Source: Streptomyces sp. AC550_RSS872 (lineage in GTDB: Bacteria > Actinomycetota > Actinomycetes > Streptomycetales > Streptomycetaceae). Taken from it: 64,000 bases of DNA. Shown here in pieces: positions 8,564 to 16,473 of the stretch. The number at the start of each line of letters is the position of its first letter. Within the stretch, counting starts at the first letter, position 1. The translations under genes and the position numbers were made by a program. Where the stretch lies: NCBI RefSeq assembly GCF_019049285.1, contig NZ_JAGMUL010000014.1:178299-242298 (forward strand), given 5' to 3'. The notes beneath the pieces were generated by a model. It was given only the letters and a program-made list of their open reading frames with translations. It was not told where the DNA came from and ran no database searches.

Positions 8564-9256
8564 TCAGCGCTTGGCGACGAACACATGCGAGGCGACGTCC
8601 GCCTCCAGCTCGGCCGCCTCACCACCACTACCGACCAGCACACCACCCGCGGACTCGGTCACGCTCACCACCGAACCGGGCTGCACCCCCGCCCGACGCA
8701 GCGTGTACATCAGCTGGGCGTCGGTCTGGATCGGCTCCCCGATACGCCGCACCACGACCGTCTTGCCCTCGACACCCGGGTCCAGATCGGCCAGCGACAC
8801 CATGCCCTCGTCGAGGAACGGATCGGCGCCGTCCTTCTCGCCCAGCTCCTCCAACCCCGGGATGGGATTGCCGTACGGCGACTCGGTCGGATGCCGCAGC
8901 AGCTCCAGCACGCGCCGCTCCACGGCCTCACTCATCACGTGCTCCCAGCGACACGCCTCGGCGTGCACCTGCTCCCACTCCAGCCCGATCACGTCGACGA
9001 GCAGACACTCGGCCAGCCGGTGCTTGCGCATGACGCGCGTGGCCAGCCGCCGGCCCTCGTCCGTGAGCTCCAGATGCCGGTCGGAGGCCACGGACACCAG
9101 CCCGTCACGCTCCATCCGCGCCACCGTCTGGCTGACGGTCGGCCCACTCTGGTCCAGCCGCTCGGCGATACGGGCGCGCATGGGGACCACACCTTCCTCC
9201 TCCAGCTCGAGGATGGTGCGGAGATACATCTCCGTGGTGTCGATCAGTCCGGACAT
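8564..9256 (-). CDS. dmdR1: Iron-dependent repressor DmdR1 (DtxR/IdeR family)
   Basis: 230 aa, ATG 9256 with GAGGGG before it. N-terminal winged helix (about 1-70, DTTEMYLRTILELEEEG ... RLDQSGPTVSQTVARMERDG), dimerisation/metal domain (70-140) and a C-terminal SH3-like domain. All DtxR metal ligands are present at the textbook positions: Met10, His79, Glu83, His98, Cys102, Glu105, His106. With Fe(II) it should bind iron boxes and repress siderophore and uptake genes. In S. coelicolor DmdR1 is the major iron regulator. Neighbouring genes fit the conserved dmdR1 locus of Streptomyces. Confidence 0.93.
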   Translation of the reverse strand: MSGLIDTTEMYLRTILELEEEGVVPMRARIAERLDQSGPTVSQTVARMERDGLVSVASDRHLELTDEGRRLATRVMRKHRLAECLLVDVIGLEWEQVHAEACRWEHVMSEAVERRVLELLRHPTESPYGNPIPGLEELGEKDGADPFLDEGMVSLADLDPGVEGKTVVVRRIGEPIQTDAQLMYTLRRAGVQPGSVVSVTESAGGVLVGSGGEAAELEADVASHVFVAKR

Positions 9257-9266
9257 ACGTGCCCCT

Positions 9267-9288
9267 CGATTAGCTCTGCGATTAGCTC
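9267..9288 (-). promoter_or_regulatory. Direct repeats in the dmdR1 leader/promoter
   Basis: Two copies of CGATTAGCTC (GAGCTAATCG on the coding strand) at 9267-9276 and 9279-9288, 12 bp apart start to start, lie 11-32 nt before the dmdR1 ATG. They are close enough to overlap the -10 region or the 5' end of the mRNA. No canonical iron box (TTAGGTTAGGCTAACCTAA-like) is seen here. Confidence 0.45.
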
Positions 9289-9443
9289 AGCCGGAAGCGA
9301 GACAGCTCCACGGCGCGTGCGCTGGCCCTGCCCTCAATTCTGCCGGATACCACTGACAACCGTGCCGCGCCGCCAGAACCAGCGATTTCCCAGCCCTCAC
9401 GGCACGGCGCCGGCCAAAGGGCCGCCGCAGGCCTCCCCCCGTA

Positions 9444-9473
9444 TTGACACCACACTGGTCCAGACCGCACGGT
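9444..9473 (+). promoter_or_regulatory. nagS promoter with DasR (dre)-like operator
   Basis: TTGACA (9444-9449) and CACGGT (9468-9473) are separated by 18 bp. Between and into the -10 lies ACTGGTCCAGACCGCA (9454-9469), which matches the DasR responsive element ACTGGTCTAGACCAGT at 12 of 16 positions, including the GGTC-xAGACC core. DasR is the GntR-family repressor of aminosugar uptake and metabolism in Streptomyces. The placement between -35 and -10 is what a repressor site needs. Confidence 0.7.
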
Positions 9474-9525
9474 GATCCGCAACACACCCCACGCCGCCCC
9501 ACCCCCCACCCCCGGAGGGCCCCGC

Positions 9526-10281
9526 ATGAGCGACAGCAAGCCGGCCGACCAGTTCTTCGACGCCGCGATCACCCTCCTCCAGCGGGCCCGCGACGAGGAA
9601 GCGGAGAACATCGAGGCAGCCGGCACCCTGCTCGCCGACACCGTCGCCGCCGACGGCCGCCTCTTCGCCTTCGGCGCCGGCCACTCCTCCCTCGCCGCCC
9701 AGGACATCGTCTACCGCGCGGGCGGCCTCGCCCTGATGAACCTGCTCGCCGTCCCCGGCGCAGTGGGCGTGGACGTCATGCCCGCCACCCTCGGCTCCGC
9801 CCTCGAACGCGTCGACGGCCTGGCAAGCGCCGTCCTCGACAGCTCCCCCCTCCGCGCCGGCGACGCTCTGCTGATCATCTCCTTGTCCGGGCGCAACGCC
9901 CTCCCCGTGGAGATGGCCATGACCGCCCGCACCCGGGGCGCGAAGGTCATCGGCGTGACCTCAGTGGCGTACGCCTCGGAGACGAAGTCCCGCCATGTCT
10001 CCGGCACTTACCTCAAGGATCACTGCGACATCGTCCTCGACTCGAAGATCGCGATCGGCGACGCGGAACTCACCCTCGACACGATCCCGGCCCCCTTCGC
10101 CCCCGCTTCCACGGTCGTCACGGCAGCGCTGCTCCAGGCCGTCATGGCCACCGCGGCCGCCTCCCTGGCCGCCCGCGGCATCGAGCCCCCGCTCCTGCGC
10201 TCCGGCAACGTCGACGGCGGCCTCGACTGGAACAGCCGGGTGTTCGAACAGTACGGCGACAGGATCTTCTACCGCCGCTGA
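9526..10281 (+). CDS. SIS-domain phosphosugar enzyme (probable GlcNAc-6-P dehydratase NagS / SCO4393 type)
   Basis: 251 aa; ATG 9526 with GGAGGG 6 nt upstream, preferred over GTG 9472, which overlaps the promoter. SIS (sugar isomerase) domain of the UPF0309 type: FAFGAGHSSLAAQDIVYRAGG, LLIISLSGRNALPVEMA, GVTSVAYASETKSRH. The S. coelicolor orthologue (SCO4393 as I recall) is a DasR target and has been reported to act on GlcNAc-6-phosphate in glucosamine toxicity and signalling; I rely on memory for this. The DasR-like site in the promoter supports an aminosugar role. Its 3' end overlaps the convergent PAS gene by 13 bp. Confidence 0.82.
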   Translation: MSDSKPADQFFDAAITLLQRARDEEAENIEAAGTLLADTVAADGRLFAFGAGHSSLAAQDIVYRAGGLALMNLLAVPGAVGVDVMPATLGSALERVDGLASAVLDSSPLRAGDALLIISLSGRNALPVEMAMTARTRGAKVIGVTSVAYASETKSRHVSGTYLKDHCDIVLDSKIAIGDAELTLDTIPAPFAPASTVVTAALLQAVMATAAASLAARGIEPPLLRSGNVDGGLDWNSRVFEQYGDRIFYRR

Positions 10282-11714
10282 CCCAGCACCGCCGCCAGAT
10301 CCAACGCGGCGGCGATCCGCACCGCCACGTCCTCCGCGTACACCGCGTCGCTCCGCTCGAACGCACTGCGCCCCGCGCCCCGCAGAAACGTCACGACCCC
10401 CAGCGTCCGCCCCCGGCTGCGCAACACCGCGCACAGCGCGTGCACGGCGTCCGCGGGCCACTGCCGTCCGACCGCCCACGCACGCGCCTGCTCCGCCGCC
10501 ATGCTGCCCGCGTCGGCCCGCACCGACCCGGCCCGCGCCACGCACTGCAACGCCGGATGCCCCTCGGCGTACCGCACTGGCAGCCCGGCCTCCCCACCGA
10601 GCAGACTCGGCCCGGGCGCACCGGAGGGCGTGACGGCGACCCGCACGAGCCGTACCGGATCCGAGGCCTCCTCGTCCGCGTCCGTATCCGCCACCGCACC
10701 ACCCGCGACCCGGTCGATCAGTGCGTGATCGGCGAACCCGGCCAGCGCGAAGTCGAGATGCACGGTCGCCGCGTCCGCCGGGTCGTCGCACTCCGCGGCG
10801 GCCCGCGCGGCCCGATGCAGCTGATTGGTCCGGAACCGCAGCAGCGCCGCCTCCTGCTCGGCCTGCTTGGCCTCGGTCATGTCCTGGAAGAGCCAGCCCA
10901 CGCCCAACGGCACCGGCTCCTCCGCGAGCGGCGAGGCCAGCCGTACGAAGCCGCAGCGCCAGCACCGCCGTCGCTCGCCCTCCGGCGTCCGTACGCTCAC
11001 CCAGATCTCGGCGGGTGCGGGCGGCGCGCCCTCCGCGAGCACATGCGCGAGCGCGCTCTCCAGTTCCTCGACGCCTTGGGCGAGCAGATCCCCGAGCGGC
11101 CGCCCGAGCACGGACGTACGGCCGATACCGAGCGCGCGCGCCGCATGGGCGTTCACCACGGCCGGCCGCAGATCGGCGTCCACGAGCACGACACCCCACG
11201 ACGCGTCCTCGAACAGCGCCTCGCTCAGCGCGATCGACCGCTCCAGATCGATCTGCGCGTGCACCTCGCTGAAGGCGCAGTACACCCCGGCGGGCTTCCC
11301 GTCCGGCCCGCGCACGGCCGCCGACTGCGTCCGTACGAGCACCCGCCCGCCGTCCTTGGTCAGCAGCGCGAACTCGTGCACCTGCCGCCCGGGGGCGTCC
11401 ATGACGGACATCAGCCGCGCCTCGACCTCCTCGGCGTCGGCCTTGCGCACCGCCCACCCCGCGAACCCGCGCCGCCCGACCGCCTCGTCCGCGCTCCAAC
11501 CGAGGATGCGCTCGGCCTCGCGGTTCCAATGGGTGACGACCCCGTCCGCGTCGAAGGCGCACAGGGCGGCGTCCATCCCGTCCAGCAGGGCGGCCAGCAG
11601 ATCGGAGCCGCCTGCGGAACCCTCCGGGCCACCCGCCGAACCCTCCGGACCGTCCCGCTCGGGTTCGTCCGGTCCCAGCTCGTCGGTGGTCCCACTACGC
11701 CGGGAAGCACTCAC
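10269..11714 (-). CDS. PAS-PAS-GAF sensory protein
   Basis: 481 aa, GTG 11714 with a G-rich Shine-Dalgarno (AGGGGGTCCAG). Two PAS modules (about 38-160, with GVVTHWNREAERILGWSADEAVG; about 165-290, with WGVVLVDADLRPAVVNAHAARALG, ending in a PAC-like GVGWLFQDMTEAKQAEQEAA) precede a GAF-like C-terminal domain (about 300-478). No kinase, phosphatase or cyclase output domain follows, so it may act by protein-protein contacts. Related Streptomyces proteins usually carry a C-terminal SpoIIE or HATPase domain, which is absent here. Confidence 0.8.
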   Translation of the reverse strand: MSASRRSGTTDELGPDEPERDGPEGSAGGPEGSAGGSDLLAALLDGMDAALCAFDADGVVTHWNREAERILGWSADEAVGRRGFAGWAVRKADAEEVEARLMSVMDAPGRQVHEFALLTKDGGRVLVRTQSAAVRGPDGKPAGVYCAFSEVHAQIDLERSIALSEALFEDASWGVVLVDADLRPAVVNAHAARALGIGRTSVLGRPLGDLLAQGVEELESALAHVLAEGAPPAPAEIWVSVRTPEGERRRCWRCGFVRLASPLAEEPVPLGVGWLFQDMTEAKQAEQEAALLRFRTNQLHRAARAAAECDDPADAATVHLDFALAGFADHALIDRVAGGAVADTDADEEASDPVRLVRVAVTPSGAPGPSLLGGEAGLPVRYAEGHPALQCVARAGSVRADAGSMAAEQARAWAVGRQWPADAVHALCAVLRSRGRTLGVVTFLRGAGRSAFERSDAVYAEDVAVRIAAALDLAAVLGQRR

Positions 11715-11879
11715 CTGGACCCCCTGCCAAGCTGCGTCCGCACGTACGACGCGTCGGTTCGCTCACTTGCCATCATCTACTGGAACGTGACGCAGCACAC
11801 ACCGAGTTCCCACAAGATTGAAGGAATCGTTGTACGGCGGAAATCCCGGGAAACCGGCCGCAGGCGCCACGCCGCACCC

Positions 11880-12344
11880 TCATGCCCCGCTGACCTCGAA
11901 GCCTGGCCATCGCAACGTCAGCCACACCTCGTTCTCGTCCTCCGGCGCCACATACCGGTCGACCTCCACGAACCCGCGCTTCTCGGCGAACCGGAGCCCG
12001 TCCTCGTTGGCGGCCAGGATCACGGTCCGGATCTCCCGCGCGCCGAGCACGCGCGCGTGCGCGAGCCCGTCCTCGTACAGCGCGGCACCGAACCCCCGCC
12101 CCCGGAACTCGGGCAGCACGCGCGCGATGACAGTCGCCACGCCGTCGTCGGCCTGCGGCGGCCGTACGGTCGAGCAGCCCACGAGCACGTCCCCGAGATA
12201 GGCGTTCCGCAGCTGATGCCGGCCACTGCGCTCGCGCACCTCGTCCAGGCTCAGCTCGTCCGGCGGCACGATCACGTTGTGGACGTGCCGCCACTCCCGG
12301 AGCATGGCGTCGCCTTCGGCCGGCACAATTCGCAGGTCTGTCAT
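11880..12344 (-). CDS. GNAT-family N-acetyltransferase
   Basis: 154 aa from ATG 12344 (MTDLRIVPAEGDAM). The acetyl-CoA loop is ARVLPEFRGRGFGAALYEDGL (R/Q-x-x-G-x-G/A type) and the last beta strand has RFAEKRGFVEVDRYVAPEDENEV. The start has no Shine-Dalgarno, but TAGCGT ends 7 nt before the ATG, so a leaderless mRNA is likely. Substrate unknown. Longer upstream frames were rejected because they cross the promoter. Confidence 0.82.
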   Translation of the reverse strand: MTDLRIVPAEGDAMLREWRHVHNVIVPPDELSLDEVRERSGRHQLRNAYLGDVLVGCSTVRPPQADDGVATVIARVLPEFRGRGFGAALYEDGLAHARVLGAREIRTVILAANEDGLRFAEKRGFVEVDRYVAPEDENEVWLTLRWPGFEVSGA

Positions 12345-12394
12345 GCACAGAACGCTAGGTGACCAGCGCGGATCCCGTCCAAGGAAAAAAGCAC

Positions 12395-12655
12395 TTGATC
12401 GGGCGGCGAACCGCTTCTTAGTGTGTGGGCACACGAGAAGGGAGGTGGTTCGGCAGATGTATGAATACCGGACGCGTGAGGTGGCTGCGGGCTAGCGGCC
12501 CGTCACCCCACCCAGTGCGGTGCCGGACCAGCACGTGAAGGACGCGTGCAGCCGGCCCAATCCCAGCAGTCACCCGACCCGCGAGCTCGCCGGCACGTCC
12601 GGCCGGCTCCTCCGCCCCGGCGGAGGAACCCGAGCTCGCGGGTCGTCTGCTTTTC
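12395..12655 (+). ncRNA. Candidate short transcript / leader RNA with 12-codon ORF
   Basis: TTGATC (12395-12400), 18-bp spacer and TAGTGT (12419-12424) form a good vegetative promoter. A GGAGG at 12441-12445 precedes ATG 12457, which opens a 12-codon frame (MYEYRTREVAAG, stop 12493-12495). A longer in-frame GTG start at 12421 would coincide with the -10 and is unlikely. The transcript would end at the nested hairpin and CTTTTC at 12576-12655, giving an RNA of about 220 nt with no downstream gene on this strand. It may be an sRNA or a small-peptide gene; function unknown. Confidence 0.4.
12576..12644. terminator. Nested double hairpin (bidirectional terminator)
   Basis: Outer 14-bp perfect stem GACCCGCGAGCTCG (12576-12589) / CGAGCTCGCGGGTC (12631-12644) encloses an inner hairpin CCTCCGCC-CC-GGCGGAGG (12609-12626). 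CTTTTC follows on the plus strand. It ends pdxH from one side and the short transcript from the other. Confidence 0.75.
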
Positions 12656-12673
12656 GGTGCAGGCGTGCCGACC

Positions 12674-13342
12674 TCACGGACTCAGCCGCTCGACCCGCCA
12701 GCTCCCGTCCTGCTCCGCCGCGTACCGCAGCCGGTCGTGCAGCCGGTTCTCCCGTCCCTGCCAGAACTCCACCGTCTGCGGCGCCACCCGGAAGCCGCCC
12801 CAGTGCGGCGGAACCGGCACCTGCTCGCCCTCGGGATAGCGCGCGTCCAGTTCGGCGTACGAGGCGTCGAGATCGGCGCGGGTGGCGATGAGCGAGGACT
12901 GGGCGCTGGCCCAGGCACCGAGCTGGGAGCCGTGCGGGCGGGTGCGGAAGTACGCGGCCGTCTCGTCCCGCCCGGTCCGTCGCGCCACGCCCGTGACGAT
13001 GACCTGGCGGGCCATCGCGTGCCAGGGGAAGAGCAGGGAGACATACGGGTTCTCGGCGAGGTCGCGGGCCTTGCGTGAGTCGTAGTTGGTGTAGAAGACG
13101 AAGCCCTGCTCGTCGAAGTGCTTCAGCAGGACCGTGCGGGAGCTGGGCCGGCCGTCGGCGTCCGCGGTGGAGACGATCATCGCGTTCGGCTCGAAGAGGT
13201 GGGCCTCCGCCGCGGCCTGCTTGAACCAGCGCGCGAACTGTTCGACGGGAGTGGCGGCCAGGTCGTTCTCGGCGAGGCCCTCGGCCCGGTACTGCTTGCG
13301 CATCGCGGCGGGGTCGAGGGGGACGGAGTCTCGGTCGGTCAC
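12674..13342 (-). CDS. pdxH: Pyridoxamine/pyridoxine 5'-phosphate oxidase
   Basis: 222 aa from GTG 13342 ([23 protein letters not shown]); a 323-codon frame upstream is non-homologous. Flavin-dependent PNPO oxidises PNP/PMP to pyridoxal phosphate in the cytosol. Diagnostic segments: [42 protein letters not shown] (FMN site), [32 protein letters not shown] and the C-terminal [16 protein letters not shown] ... WRVERLSP (PLP/FMN binding Arg-x-His). Length is typical. It is divergent from citrate synthase, with a palindromic element between them. Confidence 0.94.
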   Translation of the reverse strand: MTDRDSVPLDPAAMRKQYRAEGLAENDLAATPVEQFARWFKQAAAEAHLFEPNAMIVSTADADGRPSSRTVLLKHFDEQGFVFYTNYDSRKARDLAENPYVSLLFPWHAMARQVIVTGVARRTGRDETAAYFRTRPHGSQLGAWASAQSSLIATRADLDASYAELDARYPEGEQVPVPPHWGGFRVAPQTVEFWQGRENRLHDRLRYAAEQDGSWRVERLSP

Positions 13343-13665
13343 GCGGTCATCTTGCCGTATACGGCGGGCGCCGTCCGGGACGGTGTCCTTCGTCACCGGA
13401 TGGCACTGAGTGCCGCAAGACCTCCCCAAGGGTGGCACTCGGGGATATCGTGCTGTTGCTGTTTCGATTGGATGACCGTCGTCTGTACGGGGCATCACAC
13501 GGGTACGCCTCGGACCGCGAGTCCGCCGGGGCTCGGACCACCGGCAAGGCCCGGAATCCGAGTCCGTGACCGTGGAACCACCGGCGTACGCCCATCTCTG
13601 TCGACCGACGTGCGGTCGTTCCACCCACAACCCCATCCGTCGCACACCTCACGAGGAGCCGCCTG
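13343..13665. other. Divergent promoter region pdxH / citrate synthase
   Basis: 323 bp without a gene. Apart from the half-site cluster, I see only the GAGGAG ribosome site at 13652-13657 for the citrate synthase gene. Confidence 0.5.
13402..13440. promoter_or_regulatory. GGCACT half-site cluster between pdxH and citrate synthase
   Basis: GGCACTGAGTGCC (13402-13414) is a perfect 6-1-6 inverted repeat, and a third half-site GGCACTC lies at 13434-13440, making GAGTGCC-N19-GGCACTC. It is 60-100 bp from the pdxH start and 230 bp from the citrate synthase start. The half-site resembles part of the CIRCE element but the spacing is wrong for HrcA. Regulator unknown. Confidence 0.45.
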
Positions 13666-14766
13666 ATGTCCGACTTCGTACCCGGACTCGAGGGAGTCGT
13701 CGCGTTCGAGACGGAGATCGCCGAACCGGACAAGGAGGGCGGCGCCCTGCGATACCGGGGCGTCGACATCGAGGATCTGGTCGGACATGTCTCGTTCGGC
13801 AACGTCTGGGGGCTGCTCGTCGACGGTGCCTTCCGGCCCGGTCTGCCGCCCGCCGAGCCCTTCCCGATTCCCGTGCACTCCGGCGACATCCGCGTCGACG
13901 TCCAGTCCGCGCTCGCCATGCTGGCCCCCGTGTGGGGCCTGAAACCCCTGCTGGACATCGGTGAGGAGCAGGCCCGCGAGGACCTGGCCCGGGCCGCCGT
14001 CATGGCCCTGTCCTACGTCGCCCAGTCCGCGCGCGGCCAGGGTCTGCCCATGGTGCCGCAGCGCGAGATCGACAAGGCCCAGTCCGTCGTCGAGCGCTTC
14101 ATGATCCGCTGGCGCGGCGAGCCCGACCCCAAGCACGTGGCCGCCGTCGACGCGTACTGGACGTCCGCCGCCGAGCACGGCATGAACGCGTCCACCTTCA
14201 CGGCCCGCGTCATCGCCTCCACCGGCGCCGACGTTGCCGCCGCGCTCTCCGGCGCCGTAGGAGCCATGTCCGGCCCGCTGCACGGCGGCGCCCCCTCCCG
14301 CGTCCTGCACATGATCGAGGAGATCGAGCGCACCGGTGACGCCGAGGCGTATGTGAGGCAGACCCTCGACAGGGGCGAGCGCCTCATGGGCTTCGGCCAC
14401 CGCGTCTACCGCGCCGAGGACCCGCGCGCCCGGGTCCTGCGCCGCACCGCCCGGGAGCTGGGCGCGCCCCGCTTCGAGGTCGCCGAGGCCCTGGAGAAGG
14501 CAGCCCTGGAAGAGCTGCACAATCGGCGTCCGGACCGGGTCCTGGCCACGAACGTGGAGTTCTGGGCCGCGATCATGCTGGACTTCGCGGAGGTCCCGGC
14601 GCACATGTTCACGTCGATGTTCACCTGCGCCCGGACGGCGGGCTGGTCGGCGCACATCCTGGAGCAGAAGCGCACCGGCCGCCTCGTGCGCCCGTCCGCG
14701 CGCTACATCGGCCCGGGCCCGCGCGACCCGCGCGAGGTCGAGGGCTACGCCGACATCGCGCACTGA
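13666..14766 (+). CDS. Citrate synthase 2-type protein
   Basis: 366 aa; ATG 13666 preceded by GAGGAG. Condenses oxaloacetate and acetyl-CoA (or a related 2-methylcitrate-type reaction). Family landmarks are present: EHGMNASTFTARVIASTGAD, GPLHGGAPSRVLHMIEEI, catalytic-site GFGHRVYRAEDPRARVL, NVEFWAAIMLDFAEVPAHMFTSMF and the C-terminal TGRLVRPSARYIGPGPR. All three active-site regions (His, His, Asp-containing) look intact. Slightly shorter than the main TCA citrate synthase, so it is more like the secondary CitA2-type copy of Streptomyces. Monocistronic, followed by a strong hairpin. Confidence 0.9.
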   Translation: MSDFVPGLEGVVAFETEIAEPDKEGGALRYRGVDIEDLVGHVSFGNVWGLLVDGAFRPGLPPAEPFPIPVHSGDIRVDVQSALAMLAPVWGLKPLLDIGEEQAREDLARAAVMALSYVAQSARGQGLPMVPQREIDKAQSVVERFMIRWRGEPDPKHVAAVDAYWTSAAEHGMNASTFTARVIASTGADVAAALSGAVGAMSGPLHGGAPSRVLHMIEEIERTGDAEAYVRQTLDRGERLMGFGHRVYRAEDPRARVLRRTARELGAPRFEVAEALEKAALEELHNRRPDRVLATNVEFWAAIMLDFAEVPAHMFTSMFTCARTAGWSAHILEQKRTGRLVRPSARYIGPGPRDPREVEGYADIAH

Positions 14767-14830
14767 TCCCCCGAACCCCAAAAGCCCCCCGCGTCCTCGG
14801 AAGCCTCGAAAGCCCCTCCGGCGGGCCGGT

Positions 14831-14862
14831 CATCACGCGGAGCCGTACAGCTCCGCGTGATG
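14831..14862 (+). terminator. Citrate synthase terminator hairpin
   Basis: Perfect 13-bp stem CATCACGCGGAGC / GCTCCGCGTGATG around the 6-nt loop CGTACA, 65 nt after the stop codon. Confidence 0.75.
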
Positions 14863-15012
14863 CCGCTCGGCGACCGGGCTCCCGTCCGTGCCGACGTCAT
14901 ACGGAACGTGACTGATCCACTCCGCCAGTATGCTGGGGCGGCTGCGGCATCCCACCATCACCCGTCCCCACGTGGTGAGTTGCGGCCTGCGGCGATCGAG
15001 ACGTCTCACGGC

Positions 15013-16446
15013 ATGAGGGATGGGGATCAGGTGCTGATAGCGGGCCGCTACCGGCTGGCCGAGTCGATCGGGCGCGGGGGTATGGGGGAGGTCTGGCGGG
15101 CCTACGACGAGACGCTCGCCCGGCATGTGGCCGTCAAGCTTCTGCTGCCCCAGGACTCCGACCCCACCGCCACGTCCCGGTTCCGGCTGGAGGCGCAGAC
15201 GGCGGCGCGGATCGCCCATCCGAACGTGGTCGGGGTCCGGGACTTCGGCGAGTACGACAACCGGCTCTTCCTGGTGATGGAGCTCGTCGAGGGCCCCAGC
15301 CTCGCCGTCACGCTGGCCCGGTCCGGCGCGCTGCCCGCCGAACGCGTGGCCCGGATCGCCGCCCAGGCCGCCGCTGGACTGGCCGCCGCGCACCGGCAGG
15401 GCATCGTCCACCGGGACATCAAGCCCGGCAATCTGCTCCTGGACGCCGACGGCACCCTCAAGATCGGTGACTTCGGGATCGCCCGCTTCATGGACGACCC
15501 CGGCGCCGCGCTGACCGCTACGGGGCAGATCGTGGGCACGAGCCTCTACCTGGCCCCCGAGCGTGCGCTGGGCAAGCCGGCGGGCCCGGCGTCCGACGTC
15601 TACGCGCTGGGCTGTGTGCTCTACCAGTTGCTCACCGGCCGCCCGCCCTTCCAGGCCGACACCGCCGTCGCCATCCTCCACCAGCACCTCGACGCCGTGC
15701 CCGTGCCGCCCCGCGAACTGGGCGTCCCCGGGCTTCCGCCCGCCTTCGAGAGCTATCTCCTCGGTCTGCTCGCCAAGGAGCCCGAGCACCGGCCCGCCGC
15801 CCAGCAGGCCGCCGACTGGTTCGCCGACGGCGCCTGGCAGGGGCGTCCCGAGCCACTGCCGGACGCGACGTCACCGGCCCGTCGGCCGGCTGCCGCATCG
15901 GCTTCCGCCCCCCGGTCACAGCAGGTGGGCGAGACCAGCAACCCGACCACGTACATGCTGCCCACCGCCCAGGGAACGGCGTCCACGGCCGGTCCCGGAC
16001 ACAGACCCGGCCCCGGCCCAGGGCCCCGATCCAGATCCCGGTCCAGATCCGGCACCGGATCCAGATCCGGTGCGAGATCCAGACCCAGCTTCCCGTCCCG
16101 GAGCCGCGTGGTGTTCACGGCGGCCGCGGCGGCGCTCTTCATGGTCGCGATGCTCCTCGGAATGCTGTGGTTCTCCCCCGACAAGACCGGCTCGGAGGGT
16201 ACGAAGTCCGAGGCCCCGACCAGCACGAGCGCCTCCACCTCGCCCCGGACGACCGCCCCCTCCCCGACGGCGTCCCCGACCCCGGCCGCGCAGACGAGCG
16301 CCCCACAGGACGATCAGGCGGACGAACAGCGCAAGCAGCGCGAGCGGGAGCTCGAACGGCAGCGGAAGCTTCAGCGGGAGCTGGAGAAACAGCGCGAGGC
16401 GCAGCAGGACGACGATGACGGCGGCCCCGGCGAGGACGACGACTGA
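15013..16446 (+). CDS. Membrane-anchored Ser/Thr protein kinase (Hanks type)
   Basis: 477 aa from ATG 15013; an upstream ATG at 14857 lies on the terminator and was rejected, though the true start could be a few codons off because no strong Shine-Dalgarno is seen. Kinase domain at about 10-270: P-loop GRGGMGEVWRA, Lys42 in VAVKLL, catalytic HRDIKPGN (Asp135), DFG 153-155, APERALG. A Pro/Arg/Ser repeat linker follows (about 280-365), one TM helix (366-388), a Thr/Ser/Pro stretch and a highly charged extracellular tail (QRKQRERELERQRKLQREL) predicted to form a coiled coil. PASTA domains are absent. The charged tail may sense ligands or dimerise. Confidence 0.9.
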   Translation: MRDGDQVLIAGRYRLAESIGRGGMGEVWRAYDETLARHVAVKLLLPQDSDPTATSRFRLEAQTAARIAHPNVVGVRDFGEYDNRLFLVMELVEGPSLAVTLARSGALPAERVARIAAQAAAGLAAAHRQGIVHRDIKPGNLLLDADGTLKIGDFGIARFMDDPGAALTATGQIVGTSLYLAPERALGKPAGPASDVYALGCVLYQLLTGRPPFQADTAVAILHQHLDAVPVPPRELGVPGLPPAFESYLLGLLAKEPEHRPAAQQAADWFADGAWQGRPEPLPDATSPARRPAAASASAPRSQQVGETSNPTTYMLPTAQGTASTAGPGHRPGPGPGPRSRSRSRSGTGSRSGARSRPSFPSRSRVVFTAAAAALFMVAMLLGMLWFSPDKTGSEGTKSEAPTSTSASTSPRTTAPSPTASPTPAAQTSAPQDDQADEQRKQRERELERQRKLQRELEKQREAQQDDDDGGPGEDDD

Positions 16447-16473
16447 CGGGGCGGCGGGACGACGGCGCGCGGG

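Larger units (their letters stand above)
12345..12673. other. Intergenic region with divergent promoters and a short transcript unit
   Basis: 329 bp. It holds the leaderless GNAT promoter (leftward) and, rightward, a promoter at 12395-12424, a mini-ORF at 12457-12495 and a nested hairpin at 12576-12644 that also serves the converging pdxH. Confidence 0.6.

Noticed and set aside
9444-12362. 972-codon plus-strand frame across the SIS, PAS and GNAT genes
   Set aside because: It runs antisense to two domain-bearing genes and in the wrong frame of the SIS gene; composition is that of a shadow frame.
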